64,000 nucleotides of DNA from Cenococcum geophilum 1.58 (GCA_001692895.1 KV748177.1:1922001-1986000); one strand, 5' to 3'; positions 49,131 through 59,769 are shown, counted from the stretch's first letter. The notes: generated by a model from the sequence alone, not told the origin. Numbers and translations: made by a program.

Positions 49131-50567
49131 AAAGCATAAGATACCTGCCAAGGATTAGGTTTGTGCTGTCTTATTTAGCTTATAGATAAATATACTTCTT
49201 TTTACTATTCCTATTAGCTTTATAATTAATTATCTTTACGCTAATAGTATTACCATATTTATCGTTAACTTTATTACTATTATTCCGCTTACTATAATGC
49301 TTAGCTACACTACTAAAGAGATTGCGCTTCGCGCCGGTGATATATTAGGTGGTTTTTTAAATATAACTTTTAGGTACGTTTCTCCGCTTCTTATTTGTCC
49401 TAATATTATCTAACATTTAGCGCAGAAACGCTGTTAAATTAATTATCTCTATTTTAGCCCTAACTAAAGGCTAGATTACCATTATTAAAACTTCCTTAAT
49501 TAGTAGTATACTTTTAAACTTACAACTTATTCTTAGTATATGCTTCTTCTTTAGAGGTATTAACCAGATAAAACAACATTTTAATATAACAGTAGCAGAT
49601 ACTATGGCCGGTCTTTTAGCTCTATACATTAGCGGTCTAATTATTCTAACTACCTTTTACTTTATACTATTAAGTAAGTTTAATAATAGCTTTAAACCTA
49701 TAATAGATACTAACCTATATAGCCATAAGCCCTAATAGCTTTATACTTAATCGGGAGCTTTTCCGCGGAATAGCTATTATCCTCCTAATTATATACGTTT
49801 ACTACCTTATATTTTAATTAAAGTTATATACTAAAATATGTAATACTTTAAGCTAAAGGGCTCCTAAGCGCAAATCCTCCTAAGTTAAGCAGGGTATATC
49901 TCTCCGTGGTATCGCATAGATTAGCGTTAGAGCGGCGGCTATATCTAAAGGCGGAGTAAACTAAAAACAGCTTATATAGGATTTAAACGTAAAAAAGAAA
50001 GATAATAAGATTAAGAAGCCTAAATTAACAATTTAGGGTGTAATTATAACCCTTAGATTCTCTACTATATTAGTCGCCTTTTATTCTAAGTTTATAGTTA
50101 ATAGCATTAGTAATATTACGGTAAGCGGCACTATCTCTACTACTTTTGTTAGTCTTATCCTACTTCTAATTATTAGGAATACTACTAAGTATATAATAGC
50201 GGTTATAGTAGCTTATAAGGATGAGATAAGTTTAGTAATTAATGTTGCTATTAGATCTAGTATATAAATTACTCTTCTAATTCTCCCCTTTATTATTATA
50301 CTCGGTTAGATTATTAACTAGGATTATATAACGCTTTATTTCAATATCTTTCTAATTACTATTTTATTTATTGCCGTACTCCTAGTAAACTATCTTATCT
50401 AGGATAATAAATCTAATAAGTTTTCCTTTTTATATAGGTAATCCACTCTAACTAATACTAAAATAGACTGGCTTAAAGGCGTTCTTATTATAGCAATCTA
50501 TACTATTATTATAGTTGCTAGCTGGTTTTATCTAAAACAAGTTTTAGATCCTCTCTATCTTGCTTAG
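49130..50567 (+). pseudogene. Vacuolar Ca2+/H+ exchanger (CAX/VCX1 family) relict
   Basis: The CAX signature is legible. INILLFTIPISFIINYLYA (about 49.19 kb) and FIVNFITIIPLTIMLSYTTK lead to the first exchanger motif, GDILGGFLNITFR then NAVKLIISILAL, split by an intron. It continues with SLISSILLNLQLILSICFFF and GINQIKQHFNITVA. A hydrophilic loop follows, then PKLTI-stop-GVIITLRFSTILVA and the second motif IIRNTTKYIIAVIVAYKDE. The last helix region is LKGVLIIAIYTIIIVASWF. In both motifs the acidic Glu is lost (GNAVE to RNAVK; GNAAEH to RNTTKY). The protein would exchange vacuolar protons for calcium. It is a RIP-killed gene copy, not a transposon gene. Confidence 0.92.
49374..49425 (+). other. 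Intron retained in the CAX relict
   Basis: A 52-bp spliceosomal intron begins gtacgt and ends gcag, with the branch-point-like ctaac at 49410-49414, 11 bases before the acceptor. Removing it joins ACTTTTAG to AAACGCTGTT and restores the CAX motif T-F-x-N-A-V. A second intron probably lies around 50.42-50.47 kb (ends aaaatag, contains ctaac), where an extra stretch separates KSN from LKGVLII. Confidence 0.85.
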
Positions 50568-51800
50568 TTTAAGCCTCTAATTACTATCTTACTCCTCTAT
50601 TAGTGTTGACTAGTTTCTATTACCTAGAGCTAAATAGGATTTTTATAAATTATGTGTATAACTTTCTAGCAAACCCTAGGCTGATCTTCTCGTATCTATT
50701 AAGCCGTCTAGGTTACCTAAAATGTTACTTTCTTTTATTTTCTCTTAAAAAAACCCCCTTTTATATTTATGTTACTTTTCTTTTATATATATATATAGAT
50801 TATATCTTATTATACTGTTCTCTACTACTTAAATCCTCTTATATACTTATTATACCTATAATAGTACGAGAATGATTGCTACTATTAATAAATTAATAGG
50901 TTTAATATATCTCTAGTATAATAGATATATAGGATAGGTAACTATATATAGTTATAATAGCGCTAATACTAGTGAACTAAATATATCTTAGTATATAGAT
51001 ATTTACTATATAAGCGCACGGTATCTAAGCTATAATGGGATATTATTATCTCTTTAGCTACTTCCATTAAAGTCTTATATAATAGCTCTTTTACTACTAT
51101 AGTGCCTATATAATAGTATAAAGAATGTAAATAATAGCTATATCTCTAAAGAAAGGATGAAATTTAGTTCCTGTTAGACTCTTAGGCGTTACTTTAAGCT
51201 TTAGCGCTAATTAGTATAGGTCGTAAATAGGGCGGATTTAAAAAGGCTCTATAAGGTCTTAAAACGTCTCTATTAAGTTTTATTACCACTCCTATACCTA
51301 AATATAGCCGCTATACGTTATGGGTTTAACTACTTACTACAATTTAAGGCAAGTTTATTCTCCTTAAATCTTGCTTATATAGGCTACTTATTACGTAAAC
51401 TCTAATTAATATAATAACTAGTGTCTAGTTAAAGGAAAAGCCCTTTGCTAGCCTTAATAGCTTACTAGTAAGCTTTTAAAGGATAGATTAGGAAATAGTC
51501 CCGTATATACTAAGAGTATAGTTTTTATAGACTTTATATTTAATCCGTTTACCTTACTTAATATTAGAGAAATGCTTCCGCTAGAAGTATTTTACAGTAT
51601 TAGTTTAGATTGATTTTAGTGCTATATAACATGTTAACTACCTAGTATTTTAGGGCTAAACCGTTTTAACTAAGCTTGGTCTCTACGCCAAAGGACTTAT
51701 ATAGTGGGACTATCTTAATATAGATGGTAAGGTAGGCGCTAGTATATACCTCTTTATTTTTCTCTTCCGTTCCTTTACCTCTACCTTACCTATTAGTAGG
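50567..51800. other. Spacer, nothing recognised
   Basis: Strongly AT-rich. The 90-codon open frame at 50603-50875 is Tyr/Leu/Ile-rich and is best explained as chance in AT-rich sequence downstream of the CAX relict. The part at 51.1-51.8 kb may belong to the tail of the DUF3435 relict. Confidence 0.4.
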
Positions 51801-52089
51801 CGAGGATTAATTCTTAGAAGAATATTGGAGTCTATAGAAGACGCTAGAGTTTAGGTACTAGATATTGTTATATCTATCGCCGCATCTATTGTTATATCTG
51901 TTATTACTTCCGCTAAGCTACTGCCGGCGCTAGCGCCGGCGTTACCCTTATCCCTCTTTTACTTCTTCCTACTAAATATTTTCTAAGTTCTGTTGTCTAA
52001 GGGCAAGCTAGGCGAATGGTATGGACTAAACGGAAAATTAGGTATATAAACCTTACTATATACTAATACTACGTGACTAGGTTATATAG

Positions 52090-52450
52090 AGAGTCCATTA
52101 ATTTAAGTATCCTCCTTTCCCTAGCGGCGGCATTTGGGATATAGGAAGGGCTGCTTAAATATGCCTTCTTTTTAAATATAGGTTAGTCTAAAATACCTTA
52201 TAAGACCTTGCCTAGGAAGAAAGAAGCTAAAATAAATAAGATACCTAGATGGGCCCTTAGCTAGGGTTAAATAAGAGGGGAAATAAGGCGTGTAAATTTT
52301 ATTATAAACCGTTTTAATGTGGTTACTTTATATAGACTTGCCCCCGCTAATCTAAGAATCCTCTATCCCTAGGCGGCGGCATTTAGGGCACTAAAAGGGC
52401 TGCTTAAATATCCCGTTTTTAATATAAATCTTTTTATAGTACTTTATAAG
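52090..52450 (-). repeat. Duplicated zinc-finger segment, about 270 bp apart
   Basis: Two copies of GIFKQPF-x-x-PKCRR, each followed by a distal H-x(n)-H-like region, lie in the carboxyl part of the DUF3435 relict. In the second copy the first Cys has become Tyr. The nucleotide match (ggcggcattt-gg, gggctgcttaaat) is clear. Confidence 0.75.
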
Positions 52451-54640
52451 TTTACTATAGCGGCAATAAACGCTATAGCTAAGAAGGCACTTAGGCTGTT
52501 TTTTATAATCCCTTATTTCCTTTATTTTAGTTAAGGATAAAAGCGTACCCTACTCGCCCTCTACGTTACCTACTTTATCCTTTTTATCCTTTTTATTCTC
52601 TTTATCCTCTTTGCGTATTACTTAACCTATATTATTTACCTTACGCTCTGAAGTTTCTATATCTAAAGATAGGTCCGCTTTTAGCTAGCGAGTTAAGTAT
52701 CTAATAAGTAGGTTTATAAACCGTTCCGAATACTATTTAAAGGGCTAGTGTTTATTAATATCCTAAGTATAACTCTGTAAAAACTAAGCGATTACAGCTA
52801 CTATATCGCGAGAGCGCCTTCTTAGAGCGCCTTTACCTAAAGCGCCCTCGCTAGAAGCGGATCTGGCGGTTTATACGGTAAGTATATCTATAGTTAGTAA
52901 ACCTAGGGCTCTTAATCTATTAACGCGACTAAAGTATTCCGCCCTCTTTTTTTGCACTTTTAGAGATAATAAAATCTTAATAATATAGCGGAGCTGCCTG
53001 TTAAGCGCCGTTGCTACCTTATAATCTTTTACTCGCTTTACCGCTTTTAAGCTTCCGCGGAGATTATATATATCCTTACGCTATTTAAACTCCCGTAAGT
53101 CCTCCTTACTTAGGCCAATAGAAGCATTTATGTTCCTCTATAGGGATATATTACAAAGGCGCTAAAAGAGGGTATTATTCCGTCTGGCTATAGATCTAAA
53201 TGCTAACCCTATAAAATCCTTACGGACGCGTTTAGTCTAATAGCTACCTTAAAATACTTAGGTTGTGTTAAATAAAATATAATTATATAGCGTATTAGAG
53301 AGAATACCTAGCGGTTTAAAGAAGTTAGTAGCTATCCCTACTATTCGCGGAGTTAAAAAGGAAAGTAGTAGGGAAATACGCTGCTTAATATATGTATATG
53401 CATATATATATATTTGCCTTAAATTCTCTTACTATTAAGTCTAGCTTCTGCGCTAACCTATAGCGTATAGATGCGTAAGTCCTTCCAAAAACTAGCTATA
53501 AGGCATGTTTGGTGCTATAGATAATTAAAACTTAAGTAAGCGAGTGGAAAAATAGGCCGGTTTAGTATCTCTTTCTTCTACTTTAGCGGGAGGAAGTCTA
53601 CTCCTTTAAGGGTAGGTTAATAGAGTAGCGCGTTAACGGACTTAAAGCTAGGCTTAAAGGCGTTATTTATAATCGCACGCGTAGTAATAAGGCTAGTAAG
53701 GTATATATTTAGATATAGGACAAGGGTAATAGAAAAGGATATCCTGTTAGAATAAAGGAGGTAAGTAAGGGAAAGTAATTAGGGTAGGGCGAGGAGTTCC
53801 TAAAGACGTAGAATAAGAATAGGGTTAGGCTTACATATTAGCTTTAAAGCTATAGCTAGCCCGCTTTTTCTTATTCTTCTTAACTATAATTATAGCAATA
53901 AGCCTTATCCTTATTTGGTTATTTAAGTCCTATATAACCGCTAGACTAACTTACTAGTACGGGAGGTACATTATAAAGGCTAGTTTAAAGCTACTAATGC
54001 CTACTATTAGGAAAACGGCGTAAAACGCGAGCTGGGTGTTAGGCTTATAATTAATATCCCTAGTACACTTCTATAGCGTATTAAGGACGACAATAATATC
54101 TTTAGCTATCACCTTAACCTTTTTAAAGGTCTAATTAACTGTAAGACCAAGCTTGTCTATAAGGCCATTATAGATCTACTAAAAGGGGGGGGGTTAGAAT
54201 GGATATTTTAACCTTTTTATATACCTACGCAGAGGATCCGTAGAGGGGAATAAGAGAAAAGGAAAGGGAAAGGGGGATAGGGAGGAGGGGCGTAGGGTTC
54301 GTTAGTGTAACCGACCTTAAATATCTTAAATATCGGCCCTTACGCACGTTGCTTAGTGTAGTTAATAAACTTTAGTCTCTAGAGAGCCTTATTCTTAGGA
54401 TCTTGCCGCCTTTTCTCTAGTAGGACTATAGAGTTGGCTTAAGTAATAAGCCCCCTTTAGAACTGCGTAATAAAAGAAGCCGTATTTACTATCTACCTAT
54501 ATTTATACTCTTATAGTCTAAGGACTAGATATCTTTACTCTAAGTTCTTAATATACGCCTAGAGGAATACTTAGTAATAATCCTTAGCCGTTTTAGACGC
54601 GAGGTATAGGTTAAGCCAGATACTATCTAGGTCTACTTAT

Positions 54641-54652
54641 AGAATATCCCTA
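54641..54652. repeat. Target-site duplication, left copy
   Basis: AGAATATCCCTA directly precedes the GC-rich block. The identical 12-mer is at 57755-57766, straight after the poly-A tract. Removing the block and one copy restores a continuous DUF3435 reading frame (LYRFIRDIL-stop-VDLDSIWLNLYLA). Confidence 0.9.
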
Positions 54653-55093
54653 GCCCGCGAAGCCCTACTGCACGCGTCCACGTCGCCGCGGGTGGAAACA
54701 TCATCAGGAAATCGTTTCTTTTGATGGCCAAGTGCAGAGGCGATGGTAGGGAGCCGTCGCAGCGCGTGCAGCGCGCTGTCGTCGCGGTTCTGTGGTGTTG
54801 AGCTTGCGACGCGTACGAAGCATCGTACAAAGCATCGCCCTCAACAACACCAGGAGTCCTACTGCCCCCGCCTGGGGCTCCTGCTCTACCATCTAGGGGG
54901 GCCATCAAGGGAAACTGGGATACGAAAACCACCCGATATACGACTACCTGGCTCGCAGCCAGGCCCGAAACTGGCCTTATCATCTAGCCAGTCGACGTGG
55001 ACGCGTCCTAGTCGTATAACAGGACACCCTTGGGCTTGCACTAGCTCTGAGACCGTAGGGACACGGCGAGGGCGTAGGGAACCTCTTTTTATA

Positions 55094-55203
55094 AGAACTT
55101 GTTAAGGTTAACGCGTCGCAGAATTATACGAAACTTGTTAAGGCCCCAAGGCNACCGCGAAGAACTTGTTAAGGCCCTGCCTAGAGAACTCGTTAAGGCC
55201 CCT
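55094..55203 (+). repeat. Four copies of gaacttgttaaggccc
   Basis: Copies at about 55094, 55130, 55162 and 55186 are irregularly spaced (24-36 bp), which suggests short functional or secondary-structure elements rather than simple slippage. An ambiguous N sits at 55153. Confidence 0.8.
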
Positions 55204-55232
55204 CTACGAGGGCCTATCTGGTATACGACACC

Positions 55233-55480
55233 CAGGTGACTCAGAAGAGGGTCTTAATAGGCGTGGTGCGCGCGACCTGGACGACAGACGCGACAGCGAC
55301 GCGACAGCGACGCGACAGCGATGCGACGGCGACCAGACGGCTCGACGAGGTGGAAACACGGGCAAAGCTCTAGGCAGCGGAAACACAGGCCAGCTTCGAC
55401 GGCCCCATGGCGTTCGACCTACGGTTGACCTACAGGTGACTCACAGGAGGGTCTTAATAGGCGTAGTGCACACAACCTGC
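55233..55480 (+). repeat. 48-bp direct repeat, 200-bp offset
   Basis: The segment caggtgactca-a-gagggtcttaatagg...acctg occurs at 55233-55280 and 55433-55480. A further ggcgtagtgcgcg lies at about 55719. Between the copies an 11-bp array (acagcgacgcg, about four units, 55285-55330) is present. The repeats are all within the poly-A element upstream of its first ATG-headed frame. Confidence 0.85.
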
Positions 55481-56519
55481 GCGCATATATATGGGGGAGG
55501 CTCTAAGGAAACACAGGCCAGTCGTACAAGGACTCGACGGTTAGAGACATAGCCAGCAGCTTATACAAAAGGGGGGACATAAGCTTGGTTAGTAGAATAG
55601 GGTAGGGTTAGGTCGCCTGGCACGGGACCTTGTCTATAACCTATTCTGCAAGACACGGTCGGCCTGTCAAGAGGAGCTCTACAGGCAACGCGAAAAACGG
55701 GAATTAAAACCTCCCGCGGGGCGTAGTGCGCGAGTAGCCACTGCTAGCTCTGGGACCTTACCCCTTAGCCTAGGCTCTAACCCCTAGTGCACTGGTAGGC
55801 AGCAGGATTACGTCCTGGCCGGAGAGACTACTACGTGGCTCGAGAGAACGGATGCGCGTGTCGGTATATCAACAGACGGAACCGTTCGTCTCTAGGGCGG
55901 TACGCCAGTGAGATATGCTTAGGAGCAACAGGAGTTACTCAGTCAGGCGGGAGAAGGTTTTGGCTGGGCCTTAACCGTAGAAGGTGTACCTAATATATAT
56001 TGCAGGATGCAGCCACGGACACGCCCTCGTAGGATTACGCCAAAAAGTAGGCGCGTAAGACGGGAGTTGCGACCCCTAGCAATAGAAATAGCGTTTTAGT
56101 CCGTGGCCGGCGGGAAATAATGAAGAGAGTGTAAAACTAGGAGCTATGGAAGGCTCCCAAGCTGTGCGGAAGGCGTACTAACTCTAGGAGGAAAACTCTT
56201 ATACAGCCTACTGGGGGCGGACTGGTACTAGCCAACCCCATTATAAAGATATCTGTAAGAACTGGTGAGAATCCCGAGGCGATGTGGGCAGCCAACTGCT
56301 TGTAGTTGGACTATAGCACTAGAAACTGGGGTAGAGGCCTGAATAAGCAGGCATGTTACCTGAATGCTTATACTGAATTAGCTCTAATCTAATATCTACG
56401 TCGTCGTTCGCTCCTCCTGTCGTCTCCTCTCGCTCCGCCCTGCGTCTAATAGGCGAGGTATCATATGGCCCCTAAAACCGCTTCGACCGGTAATGCGCAA
56501 CCTCCATGCAACAACCTAC

Positions 56520-57035
56520 ATAATAGCTACAGCCATCACGTGCCAGACCGAACTCTACTATGCTTCTTCTGCCATCACGCTGCAGACGACTCTCTAAGTC
56601 TCGTCCTACGGGATTCACGTCTGCAGACGGCCTGCATCTCCATCCTTCCTGTCTGCCATTACTGCTGACGACCTTCCTCTCACATCTGTCTAGCGGCCAT
56701 CACGCTGCAGACGGACCCTCCATTAACCTGTCTTACGGCCCTTAACGCTGCAGACTTCCACAACTGTCTACGGCCATCCGCTGCAGACGACTCCCATAAA
56801 CTGTCTTCTATTCTCGCTGCAGACGAGCCTCCACAACCTGTCTACAGCCCATCGCGCTGCGACGAACCTCACACAACCTCTGTCTACCAGGCCATCGCGC
56901 TACAGACGACCTCCACAACCTGTCTACAGCCATCGCGCTGCAGACGACCCTCCACAACCTGTCTACAGCCATCGCGCTGCAGACGACCTCCACAACTGTC
57001 TACGCCATCGCGCTGCAGACGACCTCTACCACAAC
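56520..57035 (+). repeat. Minisatellite of about 40 bp with ctgcagacg core
   Basis: About ten to eleven irregular units share ctgcagacgac-ctccacaacctgtctac-gccatcgcg. The last four are nearly identical and the first units are diverged. The period varies (about 37-50 bp), so no single frame is kept throughout and the open frames here are repeat products. Confidence 0.9.
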
Positions 57036-57754
57036 GCCACCACCGCCACAACATACCATACAATACCGCACTATAGGCGTACCGCAGATGCGCAGATAGG
57101 GGTGGCTATAGTAGGGGAGGGGAAGGGACCGGCCCGTGTTACTTTAGCAGTTAAATCTAAGGTGTATAGGCGAATTGGTGTTTATACCCTATAACAAGAC
57201 AACTTCGTGAAAATTTTCCTATGGGAGTGGGTTTATGTAACGAGGTTCGCCCTTATAAAATACCATTAGTAGGTTATTTTTAGGGAGAGTACCTATTAAT
57301 TACTAATTCCCTACCCATTTTTTAGCAAGGAGAAGAGATAGGGTACAGGATAAAAAGTCACTTTAGGGGTAATTGGTAGCTGCTTCTAAGCTAGCAAGCT
57401 ATTATAACGCCTCTTATTCTTAAGTGCAAAACTATTTAATAAAAATCTTTCTTTTAGAGCGCTTTTCTACTCTAGGAACGGCAGAATACGGCAGAAATAG
57501 ATAAAAGAGCTAGATTTCCTTTTCTTGGTGTAAACTGGACCATAGTAAGCAAAATACCAGAACGAAAAAACACCAGTTACTAGAGCTCCCCTAGCATTTT
57601 AAAAACGGGCTAGAGTGTCCACTTAGCTACTAGTACATGTTAAGCTGCCTAGGAAGGATTCATGTATATAGAACTATAGCGCCATAGCCTAGAGGCTGCA
57701 TGCGCAGTATTGTACGTAGTATAATACAACGGATATAAAAAAAAAAAAAAAAAA

Positions 57755-57766
57755 AGAATATCCCTA
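57755..57766. repeat. Target-site duplication, right copy
   Basis: AGAATATCCCTA follows the poly-A directly and is identical to 54641-54652. The first A may belong to the tail, giving a duplication of 11 or 12 bp. Confidence 0.9.
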
Positions 57767-57880
57767 ATAAATCTATATAGAGAGGCGCGTAGGTTAGTAA
57801 GGAGAAGGCGGCTAGAAATAAAAAGAGAGGTAGAGAAGAAAAGGGTAGTAGGAGACGTTAGACGGATAGGTAAGGGCGTA
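57767..57880 (-). pseudogene. DUF3435 relict, amino-terminal continuation
   Basis: On the minus strand TSLFISSRLLLTNLRASLYRFIRDIL runs into the left target duplication in the same frame as VDLDSIWLNLYLA beyond the insertion (quoted here in parts of one frame). The initiation codon is not resolved; it may lie near 57.9 kb. Confidence 0.5.
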
Positions 57881-58966
57881 CTTACTTACGATCTCTAGAC
57901 TACTATAGTACGATTATAACGGTGGCCTATTACGTCTATAATCACTAGGCGGTTATCTAGCGGCTAGGAGGTATATAATTTTAAGGCTAATAAGGCCCTC
58001 TACCTCCGTAACTCCAGGTTATTAGAAAAGCAGCGCTTAGCTTTAAAGGGCCCTATATTTACCTCCTCTAGTAAATATGGATTAATAAGGAATATAGGGA
58101 CGGATATAGGGACGGATATAGGGATGGATGTAGAGACCGTTATAGAACGGCTGTTACCGTATTATGCGGTACTTATCGCTACTAAAGGGAAGCTGTCTTT
58201 AGGGTATAGAAGAATAGAAGTAGCGAGGGATAGACGCGGACGGAGGGATTAAAAGGATAGTAGGTGGGCTAACTAGTTAAAAATCACAATAGCAAATAAG
58301 CAAAAGGAGCGGTTAGAATTTAAGGTTAGAGATAGAGAAGGAGATAAGACTACTAAAGACTATAGTAGAACGGCGGGCGAAGGATATATATATCTCTATT
58401 TATCTTAGGGGGGGCCTAAAATAGGACCCCTAGCGGTTAAACTAGGCGTTAAGGGCAGTATAGTATGGGAAAGATAGGCCTATATTTTTATAGTGGGCTA
58501 AGAATATAGAGGAGGTAGAAGGAAGAAGGCGGCACGGCATAGGTGTATAATTAGGAGCGCTTGCGTAGAGGTTAAGAGGGGGGAAAAGGAAAAGAAGGGA
58601 GGAGCGAGCAAGAAAGAGAGGCGGTAAGGTTAAAAAACTAAATGGCGTTTTTAATAGAGGCGCGGAACTTTAAAAAGAACAAAAGATAGGGTTAGAAAAA
58701 GAAAATAAATTACTAAATAAAACGGTTAGTTTTCTATAAGGGCTATAGAAAAACGTGGATTCCGAGGGGTGGCTTAGTAGAATGTTTACGGCTCCACAGA
58801 CGGATTTGCTTAAAGCCCTATATAGAGCTCTAAAGCTCTACTAACACGCAGCGCTAATATACTGGGAAGGTTCTACAATCGCCCGTACGAACGCCCATAT
58901 AATTAATCGATTAATTGCCTATACAATCGTTTCTACAAACGTCTCTGCATTTGATCGCCCGTACAA
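57880..58966. other. RIP-mutated stretch, possible plus-strand relict
   Basis: A plus frame from about 57.84 to 58.6 kb has few stops (segments ETVIERLLPYYAVLIATKGK, KITIANKQKERLEFKVRD) and a basic tail. It overlaps the expected start of the minus-strand DUF3435 gene, so only one of the two can be real at the overlap. A 12-bp array at 58091-58138 encodes G-T-D-I repeats in that plus frame. If the Starship hypothesis holds, the 5' element boundary should be sought here. Confidence 0.3.
58091..58138 (+). repeat. 12-bp minisatellite, four units
   Basis: Units gatatagggacg and variants repeat every 12 bp, reading G-T-D-I, G-T-D-I, G-M-D-V in the plus frame. Confidence 0.8.
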
Positions 58967-59280
58967 ACGTCTGCACGTCTGCACAGCTACACGTCTATAC
59001 GCCTGCACGTGGCTCTGCACGAAGCTCTGCACGAAGCTCTGCACGTGGCTCTGCACGAAGCTCTGCACGAAGCTCTGCACGAAGCTCTGCACGAAGCTCT
59101 GCACGAAGCTCTGCACGAAGCTCTGCACGAAGCTCTGCTAAAGTTCTACACGAAGCTCTGCTAAAGTTCTACACGAAGCTCTACACGAAGCTCTGCACGA
59201 AGCTCTGCATTAAGCTCTGCATTAAGCTCTGCATTAAGCTCTACACGAAGTTCTACTAAGGCTCTGCACGAGGCTCTGCC
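58967..59280. repeat. 12-bp minisatellite, gctctgcacgaa type
   Basis: About 22-26 units with a period of 12 bp and a core gctctgcacgaa; variants are gctctgcacgtg, gttctacacgaa and gctctgcattaa. Because 12 is divisible by three, open frames appear on both strands (reading A-R-S-S on plus and S-F-V-Q on minus); these are repeat products, not evidence of a gene. CA and TG are retained. Confidence 0.93.
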
Positions 59281-59660
59281 CCCTAGTAGTAGCAGAGACA
59301 CTCCAGGCCAAGGGAGGATATTTTCAAGAAAGGACCCAACTATAGTACCTACTAGGTGTTGCAATAGCTTTAAGTAGTAGATGTCTACATATCTATATAG
59401 TTTTATTAATATTAGTAGACTATTTAATAAGATATAATACGTGCTTAGGCTTTTAATAACGCGTTTTTTAACTTTAATGAAATTAATATTAGGACTAAGC
59501 AATAGCCGTATTATAAAATTTATATTATTTAGAAGCCCTAAATCTTAAAAATAATATATAAACTTTTAGTAATAATAACGCGTTATGTGAATAAATGAAT
59601 TAGATATCCGCAATCTCCGTTTTATGGATTTTACTTAGGATTTTAACAAATCTCGCCAAA
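59281..59660. other. AT-rich spacer
   Basis: No gene or mobile-element end recognised. The minus open frame at 59161-59502 is mostly an extension out of the minisatellite. Confidence 0.4.
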
Positions 59661-59665
59661 CCCTC

Positions 59666-59736
59666 TCAGACGTGATTTTGCAATTCGGAAGACGGCGTAG
59701 GTTATTCCGATGCTAGCTAAAAAAAATCGCGTCTGA
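59666..59736. repeat. Short inverted repeat (possible hairpin)
   Basis: tcagacgtgatttt at 59666 is mirrored by aaaatcgcgtctga ending at about 59735, with one mismatch, around a 40-bp loop. It may be a terminal repeat of a tiny element or a hairpin. Confidence 0.6.
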
Positions 59737-59769
59737 GCTCGCTGAGGTAAAGCTGAAAGGCCCGATTTG

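Larger units (their letters stand above)
1..54640. other. RIP-mutated AT-rich island
   Basis: Throughout this stretch CA and TG are rare, TA is extremely common, and CG is retained, which is the context bias of fungal repeat-induced point mutation acting on both strands. Former coding frames can be followed for hundreds of codons and are broken mainly by TAG/TAA (ex CAG, CAA, TGG) and by Gly to Arg/Ser, Asp to Asn, Glu to Lys, Cys to Tyr and His to Tyr replacements. Short patches (around 11.0-11.2 kb, and parts of the 22.4-28.3 kb Gypsy element) are less damaged. A dinucleotide index profile was not computed; the call rests on inspection. Confidence 0.93.
51800..54652 (-). pseudogene. DUF3435 (FluG-type) tyrosine recombinase relict
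   Basis: On the minus strand a frame with RIP-type stops shows the DUF3435 layout: an amino-terminal helical part (SASKTAKDYY-like, AYIKNLE, VNTASFIT), then QLAFYAVFLIVGISSFKLAFI (54.0 kb), a basic strand KKNKKKRASYSFKA, the core ITTRAIINNAFKP and LKGVDFLPLK-stop-KKEILNRPIF (53.6 kb), YTL-stop-VSAEARLNS (53.45 kb, where the catalytic Arg motif is expected), FIGLAFRSIARRNNTLF and INASIGLSKEDLREFKQRKD (53.1 kb). Two zinc-finger-like segments follow at 52.36-52.45 kb (CPKCRRLG) and 52.09-52.17 kb (YPKCRR). Family members include Starship captains. The relict continues beyond the 3.1-kb insertion at 54653-57754. Confidence 0.75.
54653..57754 (+). mobile_element. Poly-A retroelement insertion (LINE/SINE-like), 3.1 kb
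   Basis: The block is GC-rich, keeps CA and TG, ends in a run of 19 A (57737-57755), and is flanked by a 12-bp direct repeat. These are the hallmarks of target-primed reverse transcription. It is inserted in the DUF3435 relict with the poly-A end on the plus strand. Inside are several repeat families (separate entries) and an ATG at 56465 beginning MAPKTASTGNAQPP, which runs 67 codons before a stop. No reverse transcriptase or endonuclease frame was found, so it looks non-autonomous or internally deleted. Its clean composition means it arrived after the host DNA was RIP-mutated. Other open frames here (54743-55105, 55166-55552) have no recognisable homology. Confidence 0.85.

Noticed and set aside
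50603..50875. 90-codon open frame after the CAX relict
   Set aside because: Tyr/Ile/Leu-rich composition is expected from AT-rich DNA; no domain, and it lies in the downstream spacer.
54185..54194. Run of G in the DUF3435 relict
   Set aside because: It lies in a Pro-rich stretch of the relict (PPPPF on the minus strand) and is adequately explained as coding low complexity.
57690..57755. tRNA-like box A (tagcctagagg) ahead of the poly-A, suggesting a tRNA-derived SINE
   Set aside because: No convincing box B follows before the poly-A, and the element is 3.1 kb long.
58915..59502. Open frames on both strands with S-F-V-Q or A-R-S-S repeats
   Set aside because: Products of the 12-bp minisatellite; no start context, domain or non-repeat body.
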